Numbered from the stretch's first letter, positions 1-8,636 are shown. The stretch: DNA of 64,000 bases from Sphingomonas sp. LY29 (GCF_035593985.1 NZ_CP141587.1:2106001-2170000); one strand, 5' to 3'. Notes: generated by a model not told the origin, from the letters alone. Numbers and translations are program-made.

Positions 1-397
1 CGGCGGCAATGAAGGTGGCGGTGGCGAGCATCGAGCGCTGCGACAGTCGGCTGACGCCGCACACGCCGTGACCGCTTGTACAGCCGCTTCCCATCCGCGT
101 CCCGAAGCCGACGAGCAGGCCAGGGATGACCAGCACTGGCCAAGGCGCAAACTCGGAAGGAGCGAGCCCCAGCGCCAGCGAAACGATGAATGCGCCGAGT
201 GGCAGACCGGCAAGGAAGCCCCAAGCGCTGGACATCGACATATCGCCGTGACTGATCCGGGTCGCGCGGGCAGCGATGCCCGACACACCCGCGATGCGGC
301 CAGCGCCCAGCAACATCATCGCGGCGGCAAGGCCGATCATGATCCCGCCGACAAGGCCGTGAAGTGGCTGGGCGTCGGGAAAGGCTGCCCAGGTCAT
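1..397 (-). CDS. YeeE/YedE family sulfur transporter, partial (N-terminal part)
   Basis: The minus strand from 397 to the window edge is an open frame starting MTWAAFPDAQ and continuing past base 1, so only the first 132 residues are seen. It is hydrophobic and carries the family signature RMGSGCTSGHGVCG near residues 109-122, whose cysteines are typical of YeeE/YedE (TsuA-like) membrane proteins that move thiosulfate or other sulfur species. Its ATG overlaps the TGA of the upstream MBL-fold gene by four bases, so the two are translationally coupled. With the BigR-type regulator this forms a sulfide/persulfide detoxification operon. A second YeeE half-gene often follows in such operons, but would lie outside the window. 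Confidence 0.85.
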   Translation of the reverse strand, partial: MTWAAFPDAQPLHGLVGGIMIGLAAAMMLLGAGRIAGVSGIAARATRISHGDMSMSSAWGFLAGLPLGAFIVSLALGLAPSEFAPWPVLVIPGLLVGFGTRMGSGCTSGHGVCGVSRLSQRSMLATATFIAA

Positions 398-1320
398 AGC
401 TTGTTCACCGGCAATTTGAGGTAGCTTGCGCCGTCGTCTTCGGGCTCGGGCAGGCGCCCGCCGCGCATGTTCACCTGCAAGGACGGAAGAATGAGCTTGG
501 GCATCGCCAGCGTCGCGTCGCGCTGTGTGCGCATCGCCACGAAGTCATCCTCACTGACGCCTTGATGGATGTGAACGTTTGCGGTTCGCTCGGCGAGCAT
601 GGTGGTTTCCCACACAAAGTCGTCGCGGTTGGGCGCCTTGTAATCGTGGCACAGAAAGACGCGCGTCTCGTCGGGAAGCTGCATCAGGCGGCGTACCGAG
701 CGATACAATTGGCGCGCATCGCCACCGGGGAAGTCGGCGCGAGCCGATCCGTAATCCGGCATGAACATGGTGTCGCCCGTGAAGAGCGCATCCCCGACGA
801 CATAGGCCATGTCGGCCGGTGTATGGCCGGGCACGTGAAGCGCGATCAGCGGGACGTCGCCGATCATCAACACGTCGCCGTCGTCAAGCAACCGATCGAA
901 CTGCGATCCGTCGCGCGCGAATTCGGTGCCTTCGTTGAAGATCTTGCCGAAGACGCCTTGGACCGTGACGATCTCCCGCCCGATCGCGAGCTTTCCGCCC
1001 AGCTTTTCCTGCAAATAAGGCGCGGCGGACAAATGATCCGCATGGGCGTGAGTCTCGAGGATCCACTCGACCGACAAGCCTTCGCTCTCGACGTAGGCGA
1101 TGATCGCATGGGCGGAATCGAAGCTGGTACGCCCCGACGCCTGGTCGAAGTTCCACACGCTGTCGATGATCGCGGCTTGCTTTGTCGCCGGGTCGCTGAC
1201 GACGTAGCTAACGGTGAAAGTCGGCTCGTCGAAGAAGGCCTTGACCAACGGACCGCGCGCCTCGCCCGCAACGACTGCCTGGACCTGTTCGATGGCGCGT
1301 TGGAGGGACGGGTCAGTCAT
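394..1320 (-). CDS. MBL-fold persulfide dioxygenase-like hydrolase (Blh/ETHE1 type)
   Basis: A 308-residue metallo-beta-lactamase-fold protein. The motif THAHADH supplies the metal-binding His/Asp set, followed by a downstream His in HVPGHTP and the Asp in FTGDTMF. The family (Blh, ETHE1-like) oxidises glutathione persulfide to sulfite using Fe(II) and O2. I chose the ATG at 1318-1320 because GGAG lies seven bases upstream (GGAGAAAAGC-ATG). Earlier ATGs at 1341 and 1332 lie deep in the regulator gene. The start sits inside the last codons of the ArsR-type gene and the stop overlaps the YeeE start, so the three genes form one transcript. Sulfur role is inferred from family and context. Confidence 0.88.
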   Translation of the reverse strand: MTDPSLQRAIEQVQAVVAGEARGPLVKAFFDEPTFTVSYVVSDPATKQAAIIDSVWNFDQASGRTSFDSAHAIIAYVESEGLSVEWILETHAHADHLSAAPYLQEKLGGKLAIGREIVTVQGVFGKIFNEGTEFARDGSQFDRLLDDGDVLMIGDVPLIALHVPGHTPADMAYVVGDALFTGDTMFMPDYGSARADFPGGDARQLYRSVRRLMQLPDETRVFLCHDYKAPNRDDFVWETTMLAERTANVHIHQGVSEDDFVAMRTQRDATLAMPKLILPSLQVNMRGGRLPEPEDDGASYLKLPVNKL

Positions 1321-1666
1321 GCTTTTCTCCATTCGATTCATCCACGCCTAGCGCGGGGCAATAGAGGTCGTGGAGCGTGCCAAGCAGGGTCAGCACCTTG
1401 TCGTCGGCGACGCGGTAGAAGACCGTCTGCGCTTCCTTGCGCGTGGCGACGAGACCCTCGGCGCGGAGCTTTGCGAGATGCTGCGACAAGGCGGACTGGC
1501 TCAGCCCGATCCGCTCGACTAGCTCGCCCACAGACATCTCGCCCGCCTCGCTCAAATAGCAAAGGATGAGCAAACGTCCCTCGTGCGCGATCGACTTGAG
1601 CACCGACACCGCGACGGCCGCCTGACCGGCGAAGCGAGAAAGATCATCCTGCATCCGACTCTCCAA
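1313..1666 (-). CDS. bigR: BigR/SqrR-type ArsR-family persulfide-responsive repressor
   Basis: A winged-helix ArsR-family protein of 117 residues (112 if the second Met is used). The recognition helix region reads SQSALSQHLAKLR. Two cysteines lie in the contexts ILCYLSE and LYCPALG, matching the spaced pair that forms an intramolecular persulfide or disulfide bridge in BigR/SqrR sensors. It is the first gene of the operon with the MBL hydrolase and YeeE protein, so it probably represses its own operon and is released by sulfide-derived persulfides. The upstream palindrome at 1681-1694 is a good operator candidate. Family assignment is firm. Ligand is inferred from the cysteine pair and neighbours. 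Confidence 0.85.
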   Translation of the reverse strand: MESRMQDDLSRFAGQAAVAVSVLKSIAHEGRLLILCYLSEAGEMSVGELVERIGLSQSALSQHLAKLRAEGLVATRKEAQTVFYRVADDKVLTLLGTLHDLYCPALGVDESNGEKHD

Positions 1667-1680
1667 AAGAGAATACTAAA

Positions 1681-1694
1681 TTAGAAAGTTCTAA
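1681..1694. promoter_or_regulatory. candidate BigR operator (perfect inverted repeat)
   Basis: The sequence TTAGAA-AG-TTCTAA is a perfect six-base inverted repeat with a two-base spacer in an AT-rich patch, 15 bases upstream of the BigR-type gene start. Surrounding DNA is much more GC-rich. Known BigR/SqrR operators are AT-rich palindromes overlapping the promoter, so this is the obvious candidate. No binding evidence is available from the sequence alone. Confidence 0.5.
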
Positions 1695-1800
1695 CTCAAT
1701 GTCAAGGATGCCCATCGCGAGATGGAGCACAGCTGGTGGCGGACCATTGATTAACCCCGATGCCGTATTAGACATGTCGCGGTGACGCGGAGGGGGTTGC

Positions 1801-2742
1801 GTGTTCGACAAGTTGCAATTGCTTCGCCGCGGCCGGATGCGATTCCGGTTCGAGCCCAGCGCCGAACATCGCGTCGAGATCTTCGAGCGACCAGCGGACG
1901 AGCTTTCGTCCCCCGACTTGGCAAAGCTGATTGAATCCTGCCGCGCCGTGGCCCGCTCCTGCCTGGGTGGACGCGATCTCCACTACGGCCTGTTTGACGA
2001 GGGCGGCGACGCCCTCCGTGGGAGTGTCATCACGCTCGTGACGCGCGTCGCCGACAACAAGCCGGTGGCGTTCAATGCGATGCCGATTCTAGAGGTCCGG
2101 GAGGGCGGACAAGACCGGCAACTGGTTCACCTTGGCCTGGTCATGGTCGATCCCCAAGAACGGAGCGGCGGCCTGTCGTGGATCCTCTATGGCTTGACCT
2201 GCTTCGCCATGTTCGTCCGCGGCCGCATGCGACCGCTTTGGGTCAGCAGCGTCACGCAGGTTCCGGCGGTGGTCGGAATGGTCGCCGATACCTTCAGCAA
2301 CGTTTTCCCCGGGCAGGAAGGCACTGGGCAAAGCTTCGCTCACCGTCACTTCGCGCATCAGATCATGCAGTCGCACCGCGATGCATTCGGCGTCGGCCCG
2401 GACGCCGGGTTTGTGCTCGAGCGGCAGGTCATCACCGATGCGTACACTGGCGGTTCCGACAATCTGAAGAAGAGCTTCGCCGTCGCCGCAAAGCACCGGG
2501 ACGATTCCTACAATGACTTTTGCCAACGCGAGCTGGATTACGAGCGCGGCGACGACGTGCTGCAGATCGGGGTGATCGACCTTGCCGCGGGGCAGCGCTT
2601 TCTAATGCGCAGCGTGCCGAGGCACGCGCTTCCGCGGTTGCTGGTTCGCGCGGCGGTCCTGCTGACCGCGGCGATCGTTTCCCCCTTGCTGCAATGGCTC
2701 GATCCCTCGACCCCCCTCGACCGCCTGAGGCCTGCCCGATGA
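1801..2742 (+). CDS. GNAT-like acyltransferase, first gene of five-gene operon
   Basis: A 313-residue protein starting at GTG 1801, preceded by a strong ribosome site (GGAGGGGG, five bases upstream). The middle region LVMVDPQERSGGLSW resembles the acyl-CoA-binding turn of GNAT folds, so an N-acyltransferase-type fold is likely but not certain. The C-terminus (around residues 275-300) is hydrophobic and could bind a membrane. The stop overlaps the start of the E1-like gene (ATGA). I do not recognise a characterised relative. Substrate and product are unknown. Confidence 0.6.
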   Translation: MFDKLQLLRRGRMRFRFEPSAEHRVEIFERPADELSSPDLAKLIESCRAVARSCLGGRDLHYGLFDEGGDALRGSVITLVTRVADNKPVAFNAMPILEVREGGQDRQLVHLGLVMVDPQERSGGLSWILYGLTCFAMFVRGRMRPLWVSSVTQVPAVVGMVADTFSNVFPGQEGTGQSFAHRHFAHQIMQSHRDAFGVGPDAGFVLERQVITDAYTGGSDNLKKSFAVAAKHRDDSYNDFCQRELDYERGDDVLQIGVIDLAAGQRFLMRSVPRHALPRLLVRAAVLLTAAIVSPLLQWLDPSTPLDRLRPAR

Positions 2743-3611
2743 CCATGTTCGACTATGCCGAGATGACCACCCGAAACCGCGGCTTCGTCACGCCCGAGGA
2801 GCAGCAACGCCTGCGCGAGGCTTGCGTTTTCGTCCCCGGGGTCGGCGGCATGGGCGGCGCCGCGGTGATGGCGCTTCTCCGCGCGGGCGTGGGCAAATTG
2901 ATCATTGCCGACATCGACACGTTCGAAACGTCGAACCTCAATCGTCAGCTGTTCAGCTACGCCGAGACGATCGGTCGCCCCAAGGCCGAAGCAGTCCGCG
3001 ATCTTGCCCTGACGATCAATCCGACGCTGGAAGTCGAAGTGCTCGGCGGCGAGTGGGTGGAAGAGCTCGACCGTATTCTCCCGGCTTCGTCGGTCGCGAT
3101 CAACGGCACCGATGACGCGGCTGCTGGAGCGCAGCTTTATCGGAAAGCGCGGACACATCGGCGCATTCTGATCGATGCCTACGCCGCGCCGTTGCCGTCG
3201 GTCACTGTCGTGCGCCCCGACGATCCGCGCATCGAAGAGCGCTTGTCCTATCCGACGATCGGGGTCGACTGGACGTCGATCGACCGCGACATGGCGACCG
3301 AATGCCTGATGCGCGAAATCGAATATGTGCTGACCCATTCGTCGAGCCACAAATATGTCGACCTCGATGTGGCGGCGGAGGTCGCGCAGGGAAAGAGGTC
3401 GCGCTTCTCCTTTTCAACCATGGTGACCGAGGCTGGCACGATGATGGCGGAGGAGGCGATCCGCGTGATCCTTGATCGTCCGGGAGGAACGGACAATCGC
3501 GGCTATTTCTTCAATCCGCACGCGGTCCGCGTCGAGCGCCCGTTGCCCGCGCCGATCGCCTTCTTCAAACGCGCGATCGTCCGCCGCTTTATGAAGAAAC
3601 TGATGGGATGA
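2739..3611 (+). CDS. E1/ThiF/MoeB-like adenylyltransferase
   Basis: A 290-residue protein with a Rossmann nucleotide-binding motif GVGGMGG at residues 34-40, the acidic loop IADIDTFETSNLNRQ (Asp and the Arg of NRQ contact ATP in the family) and GRPKAEA with the conserved Lys. ThiF/MoeB/E1 proteins adenylate a carboxyl terminus of a small protein or peptide. It lacks the paired CxxC zinc ligands of MoeB/ThiF. One candidate thiol is the Cys in MATECLMRE. The ATG at 2739 was chosen because it overlaps the previous stop (ATGA). A longer frame from 2520 would overlap the previous gene by more than 200 bases. The substrate is unknown; no sulfur-carrier protein is encoded nearby. Confidence 0.8.
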   Translation: MTMFDYAEMTTRNRGFVTPEEQQRLREACVFVPGVGGMGGAAVMALLRAGVGKLIIADIDTFETSNLNRQLFSYAETIGRPKAEAVRDLALTINPTLEVEVLGGEWVEELDRILPASSVAINGTDDAAAGAQLYRKARTHRRILIDAYAAPLPSVTVVRPDDPRIEERLSYPTIGVDWTSIDRDMATECLMREIEYVLTHSSSHKYVDLDVAAEVAQGKRSRFSFSTMVTEAGTMMAEEAIRVILDRPGGTDNRGYFFNPHAVRVERPLPAPIAFFKRAIVRRFMKKLMG

Positions 3612-4729
3612 CGACCGCGGTCGCGCTCAACCTGGTGGCGCTCGTTGCGATGCTCGTCGCGCGGTCGGGGGTGGCCGTGTCAGATCGACATTCCGCGGTG
3701 AGCGATCACCTTCGTGCTCTATATGGCGCGACAGCGGCGCTGATGGCATTTCGTCTTCTGGCAACGGCGGTCCCCGCGACTGCTCCGCTGGTCATGGTCG
3801 TTGCCGCGTGGCTCCCCTTTCTGCTGCTTCGCCTGGTCGAGGAAATGGTCCGGCGGCATGCACCGCGGTCGTTGAAATTGCTCGTGCTTGTTGGTGCCAT
3901 CGCGTTCAGCGTGCTTGCGCTGACGCTTGGCCTTGTCTGGGGTGGCCTCGCCATCGGGCTGCTTGCCGCCTTTCACCTGCTTAGCGTGTTCGGTGCCATC
4001 GTCTTGCTCCTCAGGGACGATGCCAGGATTTCGCTTGGCGAGCGGCGGGCCGCGATCCTCCTAGCCGTCGCCCTCGGATCGGCGATCCTGCTTGCGACGA
4101 CCGATTTCCAGCGGTTGTTTCCCGATCTCGAGGTGCGGGGCGGGCCGTTTGCGGTCCTTCTTCTCTTGCTCGCCACGTCACGCCTCGCGACCGGTAGGGG
4201 AAGCGTTGGGTACCTCATGTTCGACTGCCTCGTCACCTTGCTTGCCGGAAGCTTGGTTTATGGGCTGGCGGTATCGCAAGGTTGGCCTGGGGCGCTGTCG
4301 ATCGCGGCAGTGACCACCGCGCTGACCGCGCTGGCGATCGCGATCGAGCGTTTCGTCGGCCTTCGCGCTCAGGAGAATAATTTGCTCGGCGCATTGGCCC
4401 GGGCCGACCGGGGCCGCAGCGACCTTCTTGCAGCGCATCCCCTGCTTCAACAAGGCCGGATCGTCCCTGAGTCAGACTTCGCCGATTATCCGGAGGTCGA
4501 GCGCAGATTGTTTGAGGGGCAAGAACTGATCAGCTTCGACGCGGCGGACCGCGAAGGCAGCGACGGCGCCGCCATGCGCGATCTTCTCCATCGCCACGCC
4601 GCGACGCACATGATCCGACTGTCGCCTAACCCGCTGACTTTTCTGGCGATCTCCGCCGACGGCTTCGCCCAGGACAGCCTCGACGACGATCTTGTCATTG
4701 CGGCACGACTGATCGAGGCAGCGACATGA
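3608..4729 (+). CDS. polytopic membrane protein of unknown function
   Basis: A 373-residue protein whose first 250 residues hold about seven or eight hydrophobic segments. A soluble C-terminal region of roughly 120 residues (after RAQENNLLGAL) is rich in charged residues. The start overlaps the previous stop (ATGA), and the end overlaps the next start. No family is recognised. Its position in the middle of the operon suggests that the products act at or on the membrane, perhaps on a lipid or exported molecule; this is inference only. Confidence 0.6.
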   Translation: MTTAVALNLVALVAMLVARSGVAVSDRHSAVSDHLRALYGATAALMAFRLLATAVPATAPLVMVVAAWLPFLLLRLVEEMVRRHAPRSLKLLVLVGAIAFSVLALTLGLVWGGLAIGLLAAFHLLSVFGAIVLLLRDDARISLGERRAAILLAVALGSAILLATTDFQRLFPDLEVRGGPFAVLLLLLATSRLATGRGSVGYLMFDCLVTLLAGSLVYGLAVSQGWPGALSIAAVTTALTALAIAIERFVGLRAQENNLLGALARADRGRSDLLAAHPLLQQGRIVPESDFADYPEVERRLFEGQELISFDAADREGSDGAAMRDLLHRHAATHMIRLSPNPLTFLAISADGFAQDSLDDDLVIAARLIEAAT

Positions 4730-5820
4730 CGGTGACGTTGACCGAGGGAGACCGCGACGCCTTCTTTGAAACGCCGTTCGAGGCTTACGGTCCAGACGTG
4801 GGCTATGTTTCGCCGCTGAAAAGCGACGTGATGCGGATGCTCGACCCGGCGAAGAACCCGCTGTGGACCGCCGGCAATCCGTTCCGCTTCTGGGTTGCGC
4901 GTCGTGACGGGCGCCTGGTCGGTCGGATCATCGCCCACCGCCATGGCGCATCGAACGAGCGCCACGGTTGGACGCGGATGCAATTCGGTTTTTTCGATTG
5001 CGCCAACGACCCAGAGGCAGCCACGGCGCTGCTCGGCGCCGCGGAAGAATTCGCGCGCGAAGACGGGCAGAATGAACTCGTCGGCAATTTCAATCTGACC
5101 GCCATGCAGCAAGGCGGCGTGATGACCGGAGGGTTCGGCCCCGGCGCCTACACCGACATGGTGGTCGGTCCGCGCCATCTTCCCGACCTGCTCGAAGCCA
5201 ACGGCTTCACGCGCTTTTTCCCAATGCGGACGTTTGAGATCGACCTTGCGTCGGCCAACCTCCCCGATCAGGCGCCGACGCAGGCGGACGGCTATGCCTT
5301 CGCCCCGATCGAGAAGAGCAATTTCCCGCAGCGCATGGAAGAATCGCGCGCGGTGCTGAACGACGGGTTCGCAGAAAACCCGATGTTCGTCCCGCTGACC
5401 GAGGCGGAATTCACGTTCCAGGCGGGCGAGATGATGTCGATCCTCGACCCGCGCCTGTCGTCGGTCCTGCTACACGACGGTCGGCCGGTCGGGACGATCA
5501 TCTGCATTCCCGACCTCAACGGATTTCTTGCCGCCACCCGTTCGAGGATCGGACTCCTGACGCCGTTCCACTACCTTCGATATCGGCTAAATCGGCGACG
5601 GGCGGTTATCATCTTCTATTCGGTGGTAGGCGAACACCAAGGCCGCGGATTGATGGGAGCGATGCTGGCGCGGACCGTCGGCGCGCTTCGATCGGCGGGC
5701 TATCGAACGCTTGGCGTGACATGGATCGCGGATAGCAACGCCGCCAGTCTGCGGCAGGTCGAAAAGCTCGGCGGTCGACCGCTGCATCACCTCCACCTTT
5801 ACCGGAAGGATGTGCGTTGA
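4726..5820 (+). CDS. GNAT family N-acetyltransferase-like protein
   Basis: A 364-residue protein. The C-terminal half contains the GNAT acetyl-CoA pyrophosphate loop in the form EHQGRGLMGAML (around residues 302-313) after a hydrophobic strand, and ends with the family-like sequence DSNAASLRQVEKLGGRP. The N-terminal half also has a GNAT-like beta-strand pattern (RRDGRLVGRIIAHRH), so it may be a double GNAT. It resembles large uncharacterised bacterial GNAT proteins of 350-400 residues. Starts overlap previous stop by four bases. Substrate unknown. Confidence 0.72.
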   Translation: MTVTLTEGDRDAFFETPFEAYGPDVGYVSPLKSDVMRMLDPAKNPLWTAGNPFRFWVARRDGRLVGRIIAHRHGASNERHGWTRMQFGFFDCANDPEAATALLGAAEEFAREDGQNELVGNFNLTAMQQGGVMTGGFGPGAYTDMVVGPRHLPDLLEANGFTRFFPMRTFEIDLASANLPDQAPTQADGYAFAPIEKSNFPQRMEESRAVLNDGFAENPMFVPLTEAEFTFQAGEMMSILDPRLSSVLLHDGRPVGTIICIPDLNGFLAATRSRIGLLTPFHYLRYRLNRRRAVIIFYSVVGEHQGRGLMGAMLARTVGALRSAGYRTLGVTWIADSNAASLRQVEKLGGRPLHHLHLYRKDVR

Positions 5821-6797
5821 CCGACCCAGCGCTGCTTCGCCGTCTCGTCGGCGCGACGGTCCACGCGCCGAGCGTCCACAACGTCCAGCCCGCACGCTGG
5901 CGGATCGAACAGGACTCGGTTCTTTTGTTCGAGGATCGTTCGCGGCGGTTGAGGGTTGGCGACCCTCGCGGCAACGACGCGGCAATCAGCCTTGGTGCGT
6001 CGGCGGAAGCCTTCATCCTCGCCGCCAGCGCGGACGGTCGCGCTGTAGCGGTCGAACGGCACGACTTGCCGCCGCCACGAGATGTTCTGGAACCCGTTGC
6101 GCGCCTTCGGCTGTCCGGGAAGCGCGAGCCCGATCCGCTTGCCGCCTTCCTCTCGACGCGCGAGTCGTGGCGCGGTGATTTCCAGCCGCCGACGCGTGAG
6201 GACCGTTCATCCGTCCAGCGCCTTGCCGCCGACGACGTGACGATCATCGTCGATCCCTCCACGCTAAAGCGGATCGGAAAGCAATTCGATCGGGCAAGCT
6301 ACGGCTATCTTCGCCACCGCGATTACCGCGCCGAGTTTCGCGGGTGGATGCGCCTGTCCAGAAGCCATCCCCGGTGGTCGACCGATGGTCTGAATGCCGA
6401 GGCGATGTCCCTGTCGCCAGTCGAGGCATTCGCCGCCAGTCAGGTGCTTGGATGGCTGTTTCCAATCCTCGATCGTATCGGCCTTGCCCCAGCTCTGGTG
6501 TCCGAGGGCAAAAAGGTCGCAGGGGCCGCAGGCGTCCTGCTTTTTCACCGTCCTGTTCACGAGGACCCGTTCGACAGCGGGCGCCGCTTCCTTCGCCTGT
6601 GGCTGGAAATCGAAAAGATCGGGATGGGCGCCGCGGTATTGGCGGCGCTGGCCGACAATCGCTCGGTCGCCGCCGACCTCGCCAGCAGCCATTCGTTTCC
6701 GAAAGACTACCGGCTCGTGTCGGCGTTCCGGGTCGGCAGGCGCGTCGGCAAATCCTATCCGCGTGCCCGCATGCCGGTCGACGATTTGCTCGTTTAA
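5817..6797 (+). CDS. nitroreductase-like (Acg-type) protein
   Basis: A 326-residue protein starting at TTG 5817, which overlaps the TGA of the GNAT gene. The N-terminal APSVHNVQPARWRI motif is characteristic of nitroreductase-superfamily and Acg-like FMN proteins (PS-x-x-N-x-QPW type). GDPRGNDAAISLGA and the C-terminal RVGRRVG-like segment also fit. Acg-type proteins can lack reductase activity and sequester flavin, so enzymatic function is uncertain. It ends the operon; its TAA overlaps the TAA of the convergent cytochrome gene. Pairing with an upstream E1-like gene recalls ThiF-nitroreductase fusion proteins (MoeY-like). Confidence 0.7.
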   Translation: MTDPALLRRLVGATVHAPSVHNVQPARWRIEQDSVLLFEDRSRRLRVGDPRGNDAAISLGASAEAFILAASADGRAVAVERHDLPPPRDVLEPVARLRLSGKREPDPLAAFLSTRESWRGDFQPPTREDRSSVQRLAADDVTIIVDPSTLKRIGKQFDRASYGYLRHRDYRAEFRGWMRLSRSHPRWSTDGLNAEAMSLSPVEAFAASQVLGWLFPILDRIGLAPALVSEGKKVAGAAGVLLFHRPVHEDPFDSGRRFLRLWLEIEKIGMGAAVLAALADNRSVAADLASSHSFPKDYRLVSAFRVGRRVGKSYPRARMPVDDLLV

Positions 6798-8434
6798 AGC
6801 CGCTTCAGAAATTCAATCAGCGCGCGCCGCTGGTCAGGGGTTAGATTTTCGCCGTAGCGGTGGCCGCTATTGGCACGGCCCGCCTTGCGCGTGTCGTACC
6901 AGACCGGTGCTGACGTGGGCCGGCTTGCCGCAGGGTATCGCCCATCTGCCGCTAACCGGATGCCGCCGCTTTCGAAATCGAGGGAATGGCCTCCGACCAT
7001 GAACCGCTGCGGGCGTCGCTCCGGGTCGAGCAGGGCCGCCAGCGTCGGCACCGATCCATTGTGTAGATAAGGCGCGGTGCTCCACACGCCCGCTAGCGGC
7101 GGCGCGGCATATCCGCGGCCCGTTCGAACGCTGATCAGGTCGCGGTAGGACGATGCGCGTACGGCCTTCGCGAGCGGTTCGTCGAACAGCCTTGCCCGAA
7201 GCGGATCGGTCCCGACATCGCCGATCCAGTTGGGAAAGGCCGCCAGGACCGGACGCCCGCCGCGCTCGCGATACGAACCATGGCACGACGCACATTGGCG
7301 TTCGTAGAGCCCTGAACCCCGTTCAGCCGCGGGGCGGTCGCTCGTCCCGGGAAACGGCTGCAGGCGAAGGTCTTTCAGCCAAGTGAAAATCGCCTCGCTT
7401 TCGTCCAGGGCGCCGATTGCTTTTTCAGGGCGCACGCCCATGCTCGGCACGGTGAAAAAGGTCGTGATCGCCGCCAGTTCGCGCAGGTGGGCAGGATCGA
7501 TCTGTGGCGCCACGGTCGGCCCCGACCGCGCATCCGGTGGCGCGTATGCTCCATCGGCAAGGAAGGAGGTGCGCCATACCCGATCGGCAAGGCCGGGAAT
7601 CGACACGGCGCCATCATCCTGCGGTCCGCCCCCCGCCAGTGGGGTACCGAGCCGAGCTTTCAGCGCCGCCACGCCATTGGTCAGCCCGGGCGAGCCGTTG
7701 GGAAACGGCATGGGCCGATTTTGGTGGGCCAGCGCCGACATTCGCCGCTGGACCAGCGGAAAGACCGGCCATCGCAGGGTGAGACGCTCGCGCTGCCCCA
7801 TGTCCGGGAAAAGGGTGCCGGCCGCGGCTAGGAGATCGTCGCGACGATGACGGCGAAGGGCGATGAAGATCGCTTGCGTGTATGCCTCCAGATCAAGACC
7901 GCTGTTTGGTGCACCGAGTACCGCGACGTCCGGTCGCGGACGGCCGCTGGCATCGTAGGCCATGCCGGCATGGCAGGCGGCGCAGCCGATATTTGCGACC
8001 TCGACGCTGCTGCCGCCCAGCGGGGCGAGCATGCCGTGGGTCATGCCCAGCGGAAATGCCGACGGTGGCACCGAAACGCCCGGCGGCAGGTTGGCGATGG
8101 CACTGGGAAAGAGAAAGCCGAAGCGGGTCAGGACTCGTCGAAGCGTGGCCTGGTCGATCGCCGATGTCGGATCGCGGCGGCGTTCGTCGAGAACCAGCGC
8201 GGCTGCCGCCAGTTTCCACGGGATCGCCGAGCTTTCGAGCGCTTCGGTCGAGATCCCGCCGAACCCCGAACCAATGAATGCCGCCGCGCCCTTGGCCTGC
8301 GCGGGAGCGCCGGAAGCAAGTGCAGGTTGTGCGGCAGACGGCGCCTCTGGCCGCGCGGTGAGCCACGACAGGAACGCCAACCCTGCGATGACGAGTGCAA
8401 GGGCACCAACGACCCGCCAGCGATGCTTGATCAT
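6794..8434 (-). CDS. exported diheme cytochrome c (peroxidase/MauG-like)
   Basis: A 546-residue protein with one N-terminal hydrophobic segment (residues 9-25, signal peptide or anchor) and two c-type heme sites, CAACH near residue 152 and CASCH near residue 376. The region after the second heme (PPLAGVWSTAPYLHNGSVPTL) is typical of the cytochrome-c-peroxidase/MauG/thiol-oxidoreductase superfamily, where LHNG lies close to a distal ligand. It acts in the periplasm. The protein is longer than classic CcpA (about 330-350 residues). Converges on the five-gene operon with overlapping stops, so there is no obvious functional link. Substrate is unknown. Confidence 0.8.
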   Translation of the reverse strand: MIKHRWRVVGALALVIAGLAFLSWLTARPEAPSAAQPALASGAPAQAKGAAAFIGSGFGGISTEALESSAIPWKLAAAALVLDERRRDPTSAIDQATLRRVLTRFGFLFPSAIANLPPGVSVPPSAFPLGMTHGMLAPLGGSSVEVANIGCAACHAGMAYDASGRPRPDVAVLGAPNSGLDLEAYTQAIFIALRRHRRDDLLAAAGTLFPDMGQRERLTLRWPVFPLVQRRMSALAHQNRPMPFPNGSPGLTNGVAALKARLGTPLAGGGPQDDGAVSIPGLADRVWRTSFLADGAYAPPDARSGPTVAPQIDPAHLRELAAITTFFTVPSMGVRPEKAIGALDESEAIFTWLKDLRLQPFPGTSDRPAAERGSGLYERQCASCHGSYRERGGRPVLAAFPNWIGDVGTDPLRARLFDEPLAKAVRASSYRDLISVRTGRGYAAPPLAGVWSTAPYLHNGSVPTLAALLDPERRPQRFMVGGHSLDFESGGIRLAADGRYPAASRPTSAPVWYDTRKAGRANSGHRYGENLTPDQRRALIEFLKRL

Positions 8435-8507
8435 GTCGCCACGGTGCGGGAAGGCCGGACAATCGGCAACTGCAAAGCGCGATGGAGAAAGCGCGGCAAT
8501 GCTGAAG

Positions 8508-8582
8508 TGGTGACCCCTACGGGAATCGAACCCGTGTTTTCGCCGTGAGAGGGCGACGTCCTAACCGCTAGACGAAGGGGCC
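8508..8582 (-). tRNA. tRNA-Glu (anticodon CTC)
   Basis: Read on the minus strand the 75 bases fold as a tRNA: acceptor GGCCCCT pairs with AGGGGTC, anticodon arm TCGCC-CTCTCAC-GGCGA places CTC at positions 34-36, T arm ACGGG-TTCGATT-CCCGT, and CCA is encoded. The sequence TTCGTCTAGCGGTTAGGAC is typical of bacterial tRNA-Glu. Confidence 0.97.
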
Positions 8583-8636
8583 GCGGCGCATGGCGCTGAG
8601 CGGCGACCCTATGCGGCGACGGCGACCGCTAGTCAA

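Noticed and set aside
68-424. 118-residue plus-strand frame at the left edge
   Set aside because: Antisense to the YeeE/YedE gene, whose motif is clear on the minus strand.
2520-2738. N-terminal extension of the E1-like gene
   Set aside because: It lies inside the previous gene in a different frame. ATG 2739 with an ATGA overlap is far more likely.
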